A stretch of 64,000 nucleotides of DNA from Pseudomonadota bacterium. GTDB lineage: Bacteria; Desulfobacterota; Binatia; Binatales; Binataceae. The position numbers and the translations under genes were made by a program. The notes beneath the pieces were generated by a model that was not told where the DNA came from, did no database searches, and saw only the letters and a list, made by a program, of their open reading frames with translations. Positions 27,623-35,790 of this stretch are shown in pieces; positions within the stretch are counted from its first letter, which is position 1, and the number at the start of each line of letters is the position of its first letter. The stretch covers positions 744,001 to 808,000 of the forward strand of contig JAJPKA010000020.1 of assembly GCA_021323945.1 (NCBI GenBank), written 5' to 3'.

Positions 27623-28750
27623 ATGGAATACAACGTCATCGACGCAGACGGTCATGTTCTGGAACCGCCCGATCTATGGGAACGGTACATTGACCCGAAA
27701 TTTCGCGACATTTGCCCGAAGGTGTTGGTGACCGAAGACGGAGGGGAGATCCTGCGTATTGAGGGCGATGATGCAATAGATCTGGGTCGCGGCAAAAAAC
27801 CCATCAAACTCGGTGGACTCGGAACCTTCGGCGCGCGTGCGGGCGGGATTAACTCTTTTCGAGTCGCTTACCTTGAAGGTAAGCGCGGAGGTTTTGACCC
27901 TCACGCGCGGATTGCTGACATGGACGCTGAGGGAATCGATGCCGCCTTCCTTTATCCGAGCCTTGGCTTGTTTTTAGGCGCGACCAAGGATCCTGAATTT
28001 TCCGCCGCCGCTTGCCGCGCATACAATCGCTGGCTGGCCGATTATTGTAAGCCTTATCCAGACCGGCTTTTCGGCGCGGCAATGCTGCCGATGCAGTCCG
28101 TTGAGTACCTGGTTGACGAAATGATGTTCGCAGCCAAGGAATTAGGCTTTCGATGCGGCTTCATCCGCCCCAATCCGTACAACGGGCGTGTGCTCCACGA
28201 CCCTGCCTACGATCCGCTATGGGAAGCGGCTCAGGACATGAACTTTTCTATCGGCATTCATGGCGGTTCAGAAAGCGGACAGCCGACTCTTGGGTTCGAC
28301 CGCTTTACCAAAGGATTCGCGGTGCGGCATCTGGTCGCACACACGTTCGAGATGATGGCGGCGGCTACCAGCCTGATCATGTGCGGTGTGTGTGACCGCT
28401 TTCCTAAACTTCGCATTGCGTTCCTCGAATCCGGAGGGGGGTGGATGGCCGGGTGGTTGGACCGAATGGACCGGCATTTTGACGATGTTGGCATGAACGA
28501 CACGGGCTTGAAGACGCGGCCCAGCGAAATCTTCCGCCGGCAATGCTTCATCTCGTTCGAACCGGTGGAAGGTTCGCTTAAACATTTGGCCGATTACATC
28601 GGTTCCGAAAATATTCTATGGGCAACCGACTATCCTCATGCAGATGGGTTTCCCGATGCGCCAAATATGATCAAGCGGATGGGGTTGCCTCCCGAAACGC
28701 TGGCGAATGTGCTGGCCGGAGGCGCCAAGCGTTATTACAACCTCCATTGA
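27623..28750 (+). CDS. Amidohydrolase-2 family metal-dependent hydrolase
   Basis: 375-residue TIM-barrel protein of the amidohydrolase-2 (PF04909-like) family. The metal motif is at the start (VIDADGHVLEP, here DxDGH rather than the usual DxHxH), with IGIHGG in the middle and the last metal Asp in ILWATDYPHADG. Such proteins include decarboxylases and hydrolases of aromatic compounds, and are very numerous in some uncultured soil lineages. Substrate unknown. It stands alone after leuA, and a hairpin follows the stop codon. Confidence 0.85.
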   Translation: MEYNVIDADGHVLEPPDLWERYIDPKFRDICPKVLVTEDGGEILRIEGDDAIDLGRGKKPIKLGGLGTFGARAGGINSFRVAYLEGKRGGFDPHARIADMDAEGIDAAFLYPSLGLFLGATKDPEFSAAACRAYNRWLADYCKPYPDRLFGAAMLPMQSVEYLVDEMMFAAKELGFRCGFIRPNPYNGRVLHDPAYDPLWEAAQDMNFSIGIHGGSESGQPTLGFDRFTKGFAVRHLVAHTFEMMAAATSLIMCGVCDRFPKLRIAFLESGGGWMAGWLDRMDRHFDDVGMNDTGLKTRPSEIFRRQCFISFEPVEGSLKHLADYIGSENILWATDYPHADGFPDAPNMIKRMGLPPETLANVLAGGAKRYYNLH

Positions 28751-28775
28751 AGCAGGCATTACACTGACATGATCC

Positions 28776-28800
28776 GCGGGCGAGCGGCTTGCTCGCCCGC
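28776..28800. terminator. Perfect GC hairpin after the amidohydrolase gene
   Basis: GCGGGCGAGC pairs perfectly with GCTCGCCCGC around a five-base loop (GGCTT), 25 bases after the stop codon. No T-run follows on either strand, so it may act as a weak or Rho-assisted terminator. Confidence 0.5.
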
Positions 28801-29223
28801 AAACAATATTCGACCATCAGTTCAGAATCCGCGCGTGGCGTTCATCTGGCTGAAACTGATTGGGCACCGCGAGTGAACTCAAGTATCGGGACGCCGTCTT
28901 TCTTCCCGCAACCACGATCTCTTTGACCACTTGATTCGCCAATGCTTGCGAGTATGTGGAAATTGAGTGTGTCGACGATGCTCAAACGCACTCCTGGCAA
29001 TGGCCACGTTCCTGCTCACTTTCAGTTTCAGTCTAGTCTACTCAGTGACAGCGTCACCCCTTAAAGGCGGCCTGCCGGCGGAATAATTTCGTTTTCGCTA
29101 ACGCATATAGTCGTAGTCAACAGTATCAGCCGACGGTAGTGCGGATCGCGCTATGGGCACGTGATTCGTACCAGATTTAGGTCAGCTGCCCCAGGCAAAA
29201 CATTCTATTTGAAGACTAGCTAA
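28801..29223. other. Intergenic stretch upstream of the sensor-like cassette
   Basis: About 420 bases without a recognised gene. A 28-codon frame at 29000-29086 (MATFLLTFSFSLVYS...) resembles a hydrophobic leader but has no clear ribosome binding site and no second support, so it is not called. The promoter of the downstream cassette is presumably here; no convincing boxes were found. Confidence 0.4.
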
Positions 29224-29640
29224 GTGACTAACTGGACATGCGGATGGCCGCTTGGTCTGCCGACAAGTGTGGCCTGGCTGCCGCACGGGGTTTGCCTACA
29301 ATGGCAATGGCCACTGTTGCTGGCGCTGGTGGTGGCGAACTTGGGGATCGGTTTGGCTTACACCCTGATACCCCTGGCGCTAATTCGCTGCATCCGACAT
29401 TTGCCCCGTGTACTGCGGCCAGGCACGTTCCTGCTGCACTTTTTCGCGGCTTTTATTCTGTCCTGCGGACTCACCCATGTAATGTCAGTCGTCGTCATCT
29501 GGTGCCCCTGGTATTACTGGCAAGCGGTTTTGGACCTGTGGACCGCAGGCATATCGCTCTACACAGCCTGTTTACTGTGGTGGCTGCCCGCGGTGATTGA
29601 CCAGATCCGGGAGGCACTCAGTGGAATCGAAAGTCATTAA
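29224..29640 (+). CDS. Ethylene-receptor-like three-helix membrane sensor domain
   Basis: 138 residues with three membrane helices (about 28-55, 67-93, 99-123). The sequence follows the N-terminal sensor domain of plant ETR1 and cyanobacterial relatives: GLAYTLIPLALI in helix 1 and FFAAFILSCGLTH in helix 2. The copper/ethylene residues Cys and His are kept (C81, H85), as are Tyr, Ile and Pro of helix 1 (Y46, I49, P50); the usual helix-1 Asp is Asn (N39). In known proteins this domain is fused to GAF/PAS and histidine kinase modules; here it stands alone. Start is a GTG without a strong ribosome binding site. It overlaps the next gene by 20 bases. Confidence 0.8.
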   Translation: MTNWTCGWPLGLPTSVAWLPHGVCLQWQWPLLLALVVANLGIGLAYTLIPLALIRCIRHLPRVLRPGTFLLHFFAAFILSCGLTHVMSVVVIWCPWYYWQAVLDLWTAGISLYTACLLWWLPAVIDQIREALSGIESH

Positions 29641-29917
29641 TTGGCTGAGCGACGGACGGAATCTGCTGATAACGCTATTGGCCGCCGCCGTAGCGGTGTT
29701 ATCTGTGCTCGTTACACTTGCGGCGTTTTCTGCCGCGACTGCCCCAAGTCCCTATGAACGGAAGGATGCAGCGGAAGCTGCCCGGGCGGAGCTCCGGGAT
29801 CGGATCAACGCGGAACTTGCGAATCAAACTATCATCAATCGCGATCTTTATTCGCAACTTGATGATTTGAGGATGGAACTTTCGAAAACGCAACGAAGCA
29901 AGAAAGATGGGCGCTGA
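29621..29917 (+). CDS. Single-helix membrane protein with coiled coil
   Basis: 98 residues: one N-terminal membrane helix (about 15-38, LLITLLAAAVAVLSVLVTLA) and a charged helical tail (about 48-92) that would form a coiled coil on one side of the membrane. GGGAGG lies six bases before the GTG at 29621, which decides the start. Not recognised as a family member. It overlaps the sensor-like gene before it and the PAS gene after it (11 bases), so the proteins are probably translated together. Confidence 0.7.
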   Translation: MESKVINWLSDGRNLLITLLAAAVAVLSVLVTLAAFSAATAPSPYERKDAAEAARAELRDRINAELANQTIINRDLYSQLDDLRMELSKTQRSKKDGR

Positions 29918-30350
29918 CAAAAAAGATGCTGATGGGATCGATCTTAAGGATTTGGCTCAAAGACTCGAACGTGCTGAGCTGGAAGTACTCTCGCTGAAGG
30001 TCCGCGGACTCACGTTGCTGGAAACGTCGCTCGACGGCGTCCTCATAGTAGATAACAAGGGTCGCATTCTGGCAGCCAACTCGCGGGCTTGCGAGATGTT
30101 TGGTTATCCGCGCGATGAACTGCTTTTTCAGATCGTTGAAATATTGGTGCCTGAACAGCAGCGTGCTGCTCATGTCCATCATCGCCACGGTTACAATCTT
30201 TCACCCAAGTCGCGGCCGATGGGCCAGGGAATTGCGATGGGGCTGCAGGGACAACGCAAGGACGGATCCCTGTTTCACATCGGGATCAGTCTAAACCGCA
30301 TATCGGTTGAGGGCACGCCGGTCACGTGCCTGGTGTGCACTGAATTATGA
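29907..30350 (+). CDS. Stand-alone PAS domain protein
   Basis: 147 residues: a short helical lead (about 10-35) and one PAS domain (from about 36: LLETSLDGVLIVDNKGRIL, ANSRACEMFGYPRDELL, then RKDGSLFHIGISLNRISV). There is no kinase, cyclase or other output domain. PAS domains bind small ligands or mediate contacts, so this may be a soluble signal or adaptor subunit. Sequence is closest to generic PAS_9/S-box types. Its stop overlaps the next start (ATGA). Confidence 0.82.
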   Translation: MGADKKDADGIDLKDLAQRLERAELEVLSLKVRGLTLLETSLDGVLIVDNKGRILAANSRACEMFGYPRDELLFQIVEILVPEQQRAAHVHHRHGYNLSPKSRPMGQGIAMGLQGQRKDGSLFHIGISLNRISVEGTPVTCLVCTEL

Positions 30351-30628
30351 GCAATCTGCCGCCTTATAGCCCCACCGACTATGAGGCGCTCTACCGCCAG
30401 AGCGTGATCGATCGGCTCGACAAATTGGACAAGCGGTGTGAGGAAATGGCGGTGCGGCTCAATGAGCAGAATAGCCAGCTGGTCAGCGACATGAACCAAC
30501 TGCGAGTGGACCTGAGCGTGGTCGAGGCAGTACTGCGAATCAAAGCAGGCATTTGGGGAGCGAGTTCCGGCCTGGCGGCTGGACTGATGATGGTGCTTAT
30601 TTTCCTACTTACCAAAATTATCAAATGA
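30347..30628 (+). CDS. Coiled-coil protein with C-terminal membrane anchor
   Basis: 93 residues: a helical, charged part (about 15-62, DRLDKLDKRCEEMAVRLNEQ) and a C-terminal membrane helix (about 68-92, ending LLTKIIK). The layout recalls XhlA-type phage lysis or holin-associated proteins, and also tail-anchored scaffold proteins; neither is proven. ATGA overlap with the PAS gene and a three-base gap to the next gene place it in one operon. Confidence 0.7.
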   Translation: MSNLPPYSPTDYEALYRQSVIDRLDKLDKRCEEMAVRLNEQNSQLVSDMNQLRVDLSVVEAVLRIKAGIWGASSGLAAGLMMVLIFLLTKIIK

Positions 30629-30631
30629 CTA

Positions 30632-30892
30632 ATGGATGATCACCAAACGAGACTATTACTCGTGCTAACCCTCACCAGCCTGGTAATGCTGACGCTGAGC
30701 CTGTGGATGGCGTGGTCGGTCCGGCGCGAAGTCCGCCGGCTGGTGGCTTACGTCAGTAATCATATGGAAGGTCTGGTGCAAAAACAGCACGAAGTGTTGC
30801 GAGAAGTTGCTGGTGCGGCGAGCCGAGAAGCCGATATTCAGACAGCAACCGAACGGGTCCGCCTGATCGCCGCAAAGCGAATTTTGCCGTGA
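30632..30892 (+). CDS. N-terminally anchored coiled-coil protein
   Basis: 86 residues: a membrane helix at about 7-27 (LLLVLTLTSLVMLTLSLWMAW) followed by a charged helical tail (about 30-82). Family not recognised. It is the last gene of the five-gene cassette; the anchor is at the opposite end from that of the preceding protein, so the two coils could meet. A strong hairpin lies 65 bases after its stop. Confidence 0.65.
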   Translation: MDDHQTRLLLVLTLTSLVMLTLSLWMAWSVRREVRRLVAYVSNHMEGLVQKQHEVLREVAGAASREADIQTATERVRLIAAKRILP

Positions 30893-30957
30893 ACGCTGCC
30901 AGCCGGCCTCTGCGTTTACAGATTTGGTCTTAGTGCATCGGTCTCGGATTAGCTCAA

Positions 30958-30990
30958 CGGGAGAGGAGCAGCACTTTTACTCCTCTTCCG
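30958..30990. terminator. Hairpin between converging genes
   Basis: An 11-bp stem (CGGGAGAGGAG with CTCCTCTTCCG, one G-T pair) around an 11-base loop, located between the end of the cassette and the converging GST gene. No T-run. The 5' flank (TTAGCTCAACGGGAGAG) resembles a tRNA D-arm, discussed separately. Confidence 0.4.
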
Positions 30991-31040
30991 GTTGAGGCAC
31001 AGATTGTGACCAAAGGTCTCGCTTATGGTGGAAGTGACCG

Positions 31041-31793
31041 TTATTGCTGAACGCTTTCCAGCCATTCCTTCGGGATCGGCTGCGCTCGCTGATGGGTGAG
31101 CAGTTTGGCTCGTCGCGCGCGTTCCTCGGCCGAGATTGTTGCTGGATCCTCGCGATATTCGGGTCCGGCGGCCATTGCTTTCTTGACTGCTGGCCGCTCT
31201 CCAATTTCGTCCATCCAGCGCTTGACGTTGGGAAATTCGTTGATATCAATGTTGCGGCCCTGGAGCGTTACCGCCCACGGATAGCAAATCATATCGGCGA
31301 TGGTGTATTCGCCGGCTGCGAGATAGCGCTTGTTGAACAACCCCAGGTTCATCACACCGTACAGTCGATGCACCTCGCTGTCGAATCTCAGCAATGCGTA
31401 TGACAGGTCGCCGTTCTTGCCGCCCTCGGCGGCTCGATGGAAATGTCCCTGCTCGCCGAATTTCGGTCCCTGGTTGGCCATCTGCCACATGATCCACTGA
31501 GTTACTTCGTACTTGCGACGTGGGTCCTGAGGCCAGAACTTTCCGGTTTTCTCAGCGATATACATCATTATTGCGCCCGACTCGAAAATCGAAATCGGAG
31601 CCCCGCCGCCCAGCGGTTCATGATCGACAATGGCGGGCATGCGGCCATTGGGTGAGATTTTCAAGAACCATGGTGCGAGCTGGTCGCCTCGCGCTATGTT
31701 GATGGGCTTGATAGTGTATGGGATTCCACATTCTTCAAGCAAAATAGTAACTTTTTTTCCGTTTGGTGTAGGCCAGTAGTACAGATCAATCAT
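31041..31793 (-). CDS. Glutathione S-transferase family protein (YfcG/Ure2-like)
   Basis: 250 residues: N-terminal thioredoxin-fold domain (LYYWPTPNGKKVTILLEE, with NGRMPAIVD and the glutathione-contact block ESGAIMMYIAEKTG) and an all-helical C-terminal domain (YTIADMICYPW). Members of this subgroup act as disulfide reductases or in detoxification. The ATG at 31793 has AGGAGAG upstream. It is a single gene running toward the sensor-like cassette; no operon partner is seen. Confidence 0.9.
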   Translation of the reverse strand: MIDLYYWPTPNGKKVTILLEECGIPYTIKPINIARGDQLAPWFLKISPNGRMPAIVDHEPLGGGAPISIFESGAIMMYIAEKTGKFWPQDPRRKYEVTQWIMWQMANQGPKFGEQGHFHRAAEGGKNGDLSYALLRFDSEVHRLYGVMNLGLFNKRYLAAGEYTIADMICYPWAVTLQGRNIDINEFPNVKRWMDEIGERPAVKKAMAAGPEYREDPATISAEERARRAKLLTHQRAQPIPKEWLESVQQ

Positions 31794-32079
31794 TTCGCTC
31801 TCCTCACAGACTTTTACCTACTGCCGAGACAATCCCGGGAGCGAGGCCTGTTCGCTCTTGAGCAACATGCGCTGATAGGGCACGGGTGACAAGAGGCGCC
31901 CGACCTTTGCGAGCCTATTTTCGTGCGCCAGTCGCGGCCTTAATTGAGCAACGTGATTGACGCGGTTACTGGATATAAACCATTGCCATTGGTGAATGAA
32001 GACAGACCATCGGCGAAGGTGCGGTGCTTCTCCATTCCAAGGTAGATTGCGGCTGGGCGCGCCTGATCTCTTAAAATAC

Positions 32080-32172
32080 GGAGGGGGGAGGGAGTCGAAC
32101 CCTCCGGCGACAGTATTAGCCGCCAAGCCGGTTTTGAAGACCGGTGGGGCCACCGGGCCCCTTCCTCCTCCA
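32080..32172 (-). tRNA. selC: tRNA-Sec (anticodon TCA)
   Basis: 93 bases with all hallmarks of selenocysteine tRNA: an eight-base acceptor arm (GGAGGAGG with CCCCCTCC, one A-C mismatch), an extended six-bp D-stem (GGGGCC with GGCCCC) closing a four-base loop, anticodon loop CTTCAAA with UCA, a long variable arm (about 22 bases with a GGCGGC stem), T-loop TTCGACT and discriminator G. CCA is not encoded. It implies that the organism inserts selenocysteine at UGA codons; selA/selB/selD are not in the window. Confidence 0.93.
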
Positions 32173-32332
32173 TCAGTGCCCATACTGATCCGTTGTGCGC
32201 GGAACTATCGCCCAATGGAGCCACGCACGTGGCAGAGCATAAACGACAACAAGCTCTTCAAACCGCCCGTGATTGAAGCAGTTCGCACGAATCAATCCGC
32301 AATCTCAATAACCTCCGACGTGTCCGGCCCAT

Positions 32333-33259
32333 TCAAGCGGTGTAATGCAACTTCAACCCCGGCCGTGGCCAATCCATCGCTGCCAGTTTGCCTTGACCGG
32401 TCAGGGTGATATAGGCGGTTCGCAGATCCGGACCCCCAAAACAGATGTTGGTCGTCAAAGGGTCACCGGTGGGGATGAATTCGACTGACCTGCCGTCTGA
32501 AGATATAACCGTGATACCGCCGTTGACGAGTGTAGCCACACAGACATTTCCCGCTCCGTCAACCGCCATCGAATCGAGTAATTGATAGCCCGGCAACCCA
32601 ACCAGGAGCTTGCCCCCGCCCGGTCCGGACAGCAGCCCTCCGTGACCAGCTGCGGCGATCTCGCCAGGTCGCACGATATCCCACTGCCAGACACGGCCTT
32701 CGAAGGTTTGCGCCACATATAGCCTGCTATCGTCTGGTGCGAGGCCAATACCATTGGGTCCGTCAATTGGGAAAATCACTTCGCGGATCATGGAGCCGTC
32801 GGCCTTGGCATAATAGATCGCAGTGCGGTCTTTTTGTCGCTCCTGCACCTTGCCGAAATCGGTGAACCAGAACCCCCCGGCCCCGTCAAAGACGAGGTCG
32901 TTAGGGCCGCGCAATCGATGGCCATTGCATTCGGTATATAAAACTTCGACTTTACCGCTGGCGAGATCAACACGCTGAATGCAACCGCCCGTGTAGCCAT
33001 CCGGTAAGCCCTCCGTCGGCATACCTTCGGGAGTAAGTCTGAAGCCGCCGTTATTGCAGATATAAACCTTGCCATCCGGCCCAATCGCTGCGCCATTGGG
33101 GCCACCGCCCGTTTCAGCAACCACCTCTTTGGTGCCGTTGGGGCGGACCCGGGTGAGGGTACCGCGGGCAATTTCGACCACCAGCACGCTACCATCGTTC
33201 ATCGCGACCGGGCCTTCCGGGAATCGTAGCCCGGAGGTTATTTCTCTTAGTTGTGTCAT
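32333..33259 (-). CDS. SMP-30/gluconolactonase-family beta-propeller
   Basis: 308 residues with the six-bladed SMP-30 pattern: LRFPEGPVAMNDGSVLVVEI (first metal Glu), GGPNGAAIGPDGKVY, RGPNDLVFDGAGGFWFTDFG, and the metal Asp in LLDSMAVDGAGNVCVA. The family hydrolyses lactones with a divalent metal. The ATG at 33259 follows GAGAGGTG; an upstream frame extension is not needed. It lies between selC and tRNA-Val as a single gene. Substrate unknown. Confidence 0.88.
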   Translation of the reverse strand: MTQLREITSGLRFPEGPVAMNDGSVLVVEIARGTLTRVRPNGTKEVVAETGGGPNGAAIGPDGKVYICNNGGFRLTPEGMPTEGLPDGYTGGCIQRVDLASGKVEVLYTECNGHRLRGPNDLVFDGAGGFWFTDFGKVQERQKDRTAIYYAKADGSMIREVIFPIDGPNGIGLAPDDSRLYVAQTFEGRVWQWDIVRPGEIAAAGHGGLLSGPGGGKLLVGLPGYQLLDSMAVDGAGNVCVATLVNGGITVISSDGRSVEFIPTGDPLTTNICFGGPDLRTAYITLTGQGKLAAMDWPRPGLKLHYTA

Positions 33260-33576
33260 CTGCCTACACCTCTCATTTAGGACCGCTCGGTTACAGACTC
33301 TAGCCACAAACAGATAATCCTTCACCTGCGGAAAATTAATGAAGCTCTCGCGTTACAAGAAAACTATTACGAGATCGGTCCATGGCGACAGGCTCCAGGT
33401 GATTTTGACGAAGTTTAATTTTGCTTCATTCCGACGCAGCCTGACCGATCTCGGGGTGCGAAGAGGGACAGGAGGTGCGTGTCGCAAACTTACAGCTGGT
33501 ATTTCGGTTGTTCCTCTGCCAAAAATTGTTTATCTTTTTAGATGCTTGATTTCGACCTTGCAACTTCACAAGACAG
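33260..33576. other. Intergenic stretch before tRNA-Val
   Basis: 317 bases with no gene-like coding pattern. It must hold the promoters of the SMP-30 gene (minus) and of tRNA-Val/thrS (plus), but no convincing boxes were found. Confidence 0.4.
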
Positions 33577-33651
33577 AGGCACGTAGCTCAGCGGGAGAGC
33601 ACTTCCTTGACGCGGAAGGGGTCGGCGGTTCAATCCCGCCCGTGCCTACCA
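33577..33651 (+). tRNA. tRNA-Val (anticodon GAC)
   Basis: 75 bases including encoded CCA: acceptor AGGCACG with CGTGCCT, D-arm GCTC/GAGC, anticodon stem CTTCC/GGAAG with loop TTGACGC (GAC, reads GUC), T-arm GGCGG/CCGCC with loop TTCAATC. It directly precedes thrS (60 bases). Confidence 0.95.
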
Positions 33652-33711
33652 GCCCCCAACAGTCAGCTCAACGTTTCAACACGTTGCGATGCTGCCGCAT
33701 ACGCCGCCCAG

Positions 33712-35652
33712 ATGAGCGCTGAGGTAAGGATTACAGTCGGGGAAGAGGTTCGAACGGTCGCGAGCGGCACCAGCGTTCGGGATGTGCTCGACGGCAAACT
33801 TGGGCGCGACATTATTGCCGCTCGGGTTGATGGCAAGCTAGTCGATCTGAGCCGACCGCTGGAGCGAAGCGCAACGGTCGAGCCGGTTTCAGCTAGTAGC
33901 TCTGAGGGGCTGGATGTTATCCGTCACTCGACCGCACACCTGATGGCGCAGGCAGTCCAAGCGCTGTATCCGGGGACTCAGGTCACAATCGGACCAACTA
34001 TTGAAGACGGTTTCTTTTATGACTTTGCGCCGTCGAGGCCGTTTACGGTCGAGGACCTGCCTAAAATCGAACAAAAAATGCGAGAACTTGCCAAAGCCGA
34101 TTTGAAGGTTGAGCGAGTCGAACTAGCTCGTGACGAGGCGATCGCATTGTTCGAGAGAATGGGGGAGAAGTACAAGGTCGAAATTCTGCAGGGCATCCCT
34201 GACGAGCGGGTTTCAATTTACCGCCAGGGCGACTGGCTGGACCTTTGTCGAGGGCCACACGTCCCCTCAACCGGTTATCTTTGCGCTTTCAAGTTGACCA
34301 GTGTGGCCGGTGCATATTGGCGAGGCGACGAGCGCAATGCGATGTTGTCGCGCATCTACGGTACCGCGTTTGCTGATAAGGAAGCCCTGCAGGAGCATCT
34401 GGCGATGCTCGAGCTCGCGCGTCAGCGCGACCACCGGAAAATCGGGCGTGAGATGGGGCTGTTCCTGTTCGATCCAATCTCGCCGGGGCAGCCTTTCTAC
34501 CTGCCCAAGGGGATGATTATTTTTAATTTGCTGGTCGAATACATGCGCCGGCTCTACCGTCGTTATGGGTTTAACGAAGTCATTACGCCGCAGATCTTCA
34601 AGAACGAGTTGTTCCATGTCTCGGGTCATTGGGAGAATTTCCGTGACAACATGTTTTTGACGCCCGATCCGGAGGACCGTGAGGCGCGAGTCGACACTGG
34701 CCCCGAGGGCTGGCGTGTTGGCTACGGCGTCAAGCCAATGAATTGTCCGGGTCATACTTTTATCTATCGAGCCGAGAAACGCTCGTACCGTGACCTGCCG
34801 CTACGGATTGCCGAATTTTCGCGGCTTCATCGGGCGGAACGGTCCGGCGTCCTGCATGGCTTGACCCGAGTGCGCGTAATGTCCCAGGACGACGCGCATA
34901 TTTTCTGTGCCGAGGAGCAAATCGAGGATGAGGTCGCGATGAATCTCACGATGGTGCGTGAGGTTTATTCGGCCCTCGGTTTTACCGAGCCTGAGTTCAA
35001 ACTGGCGACCAGGCCCGAGCAACACCTGGGGACTGAGGCGCAATGGCGCACATCAGAGGAAAAGCTGGCGAGCGCTTTAAGGCGTAACCTGATCCAGTTT
35101 GAAATTAACCCGGGTGAAGGAGCGTTCTACGGGCCCAAAATTGAAATTTATGTGCCCGACGCACTTAAGCGCAAATGGCAGGTGGCAACCATCCAACTCG
35201 ACTACAATCTTCCAGAGCGCTTCGATCTGAAGTATACGACCAGCGCGGGCAGTGAAGCGCGTCCGGTGATGATCCACCGAGCGATCCTAGGCTCACTTGA
35301 ACGTTTTATTGGCGTGTTGCTGGAGCACACCGGCGGAGTGTTGCCTTTCTGGCTTGCTCCAGAACAGGTTCGAGTACTTTCGTTGAGCGAAAAGACGGAG
35401 AGTTATGCGCGTGAGCTGACAGAGTTGCTGAGTAAACTGGGGTTTCGAGCGCACGCTGATGTACGCAATGAGAAGCTGGGCTTCAAGGTGCGCGAGGCCG
35501 AGCTGGCTAAGGTTCCGTTCATGGTTGTAGTGGGCGAGCGTGAAGCCGCCGCCCGCCAAGTCTCTTTGCGCTTGCTGCGTGGAAGCAAGAGCGAGGTTAT
35601 GAGCGTGGAGGAGTTGGTGGCGCGCGCACAAGCCGAGCCTCTGCCATCTTGA
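33712..35652 (+). CDS. thrS: Threonyl-tRNA synthetase
   Basis: 646 residues: TGS domain (1-65), editing domain (HSTAHLMAQAVQALYPG), class II catalytic core (MNCPGHTFIY, RIAEFSRLHRAERSGVLHGL, and DDAHIFC) and anticodon-binding C-terminus. It charges tRNA-Thr and clears mischarged Ser. The ATG at 33712 is chosen because an in-frame GTG at 33607 lies inside the tRNA-Val gene. It heads the thrS-infC-rpmI-rplT-pheST-ihfA block. Confidence 0.97.
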   Translation: MSAEVRITVGEEVRTVASGTSVRDVLDGKLGRDIIAARVDGKLVDLSRPLERSATVEPVSASSSEGLDVIRHSTAHLMAQAVQALYPGTQVTIGPTIEDGFFYDFAPSRPFTVEDLPKIEQKMRELAKADLKVERVELARDEAIALFERMGEKYKVEILQGIPDERVSIYRQGDWLDLCRGPHVPSTGYLCAFKLTSVAGAYWRGDERNAMLSRIYGTAFADKEALQEHLAMLELARQRDHRKIGREMGLFLFDPISPGQPFYLPKGMIIFNLLVEYMRRLYRRYGFNEVITPQIFKNELFHVSGHWENFRDNMFLTPDPEDREARVDTGPEGWRVGYGVKPMNCPGHTFIYRAEKRSYRDLPLRIAEFSRLHRAERSGVLHGLTRVRVMSQDDAHIFCAEEQIEDEVAMNLTMVREVYSALGFTEPEFKLATRPEQHLGTEAQWRTSEEKLASALRRNLIQFEINPGEGAFYGPKIEIYVPDALKRKWQVATIQLDYNLPERFDLKYTTSAGSEARPVMIHRAILGSLERFIGVLLEHTGGVLPFWLAPEQVRVLSLSEKTESYARELTELLSKLGFRAHADVRNEKLGFKVREAELAKVPFMVVVGEREAAARQVSLRLLRGSKSEVMSVEELVARAQAEPLPS

Positions 35653-35790
35653 ACTAAGTTGGTTCGTCGCTTGCGTTGTTGGTCATTAATCTTTTAACCT
35701 CAAGGCGATTAAGGCAGCCGTTGCTACAAAGCATTAACGGCGCTGATCGCATGAGCTTAAAATCCGGCAGTAAACCGGAGGAGGTGGTTT

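Noticed and set aside
30940-31013. A functional tRNA-Lys
   Set aside because: Only D-arm and anticodon-loop fragments are tRNA-like; acceptor and T-arms do not pair. Kept as a low-interest finding on a possible remnant.
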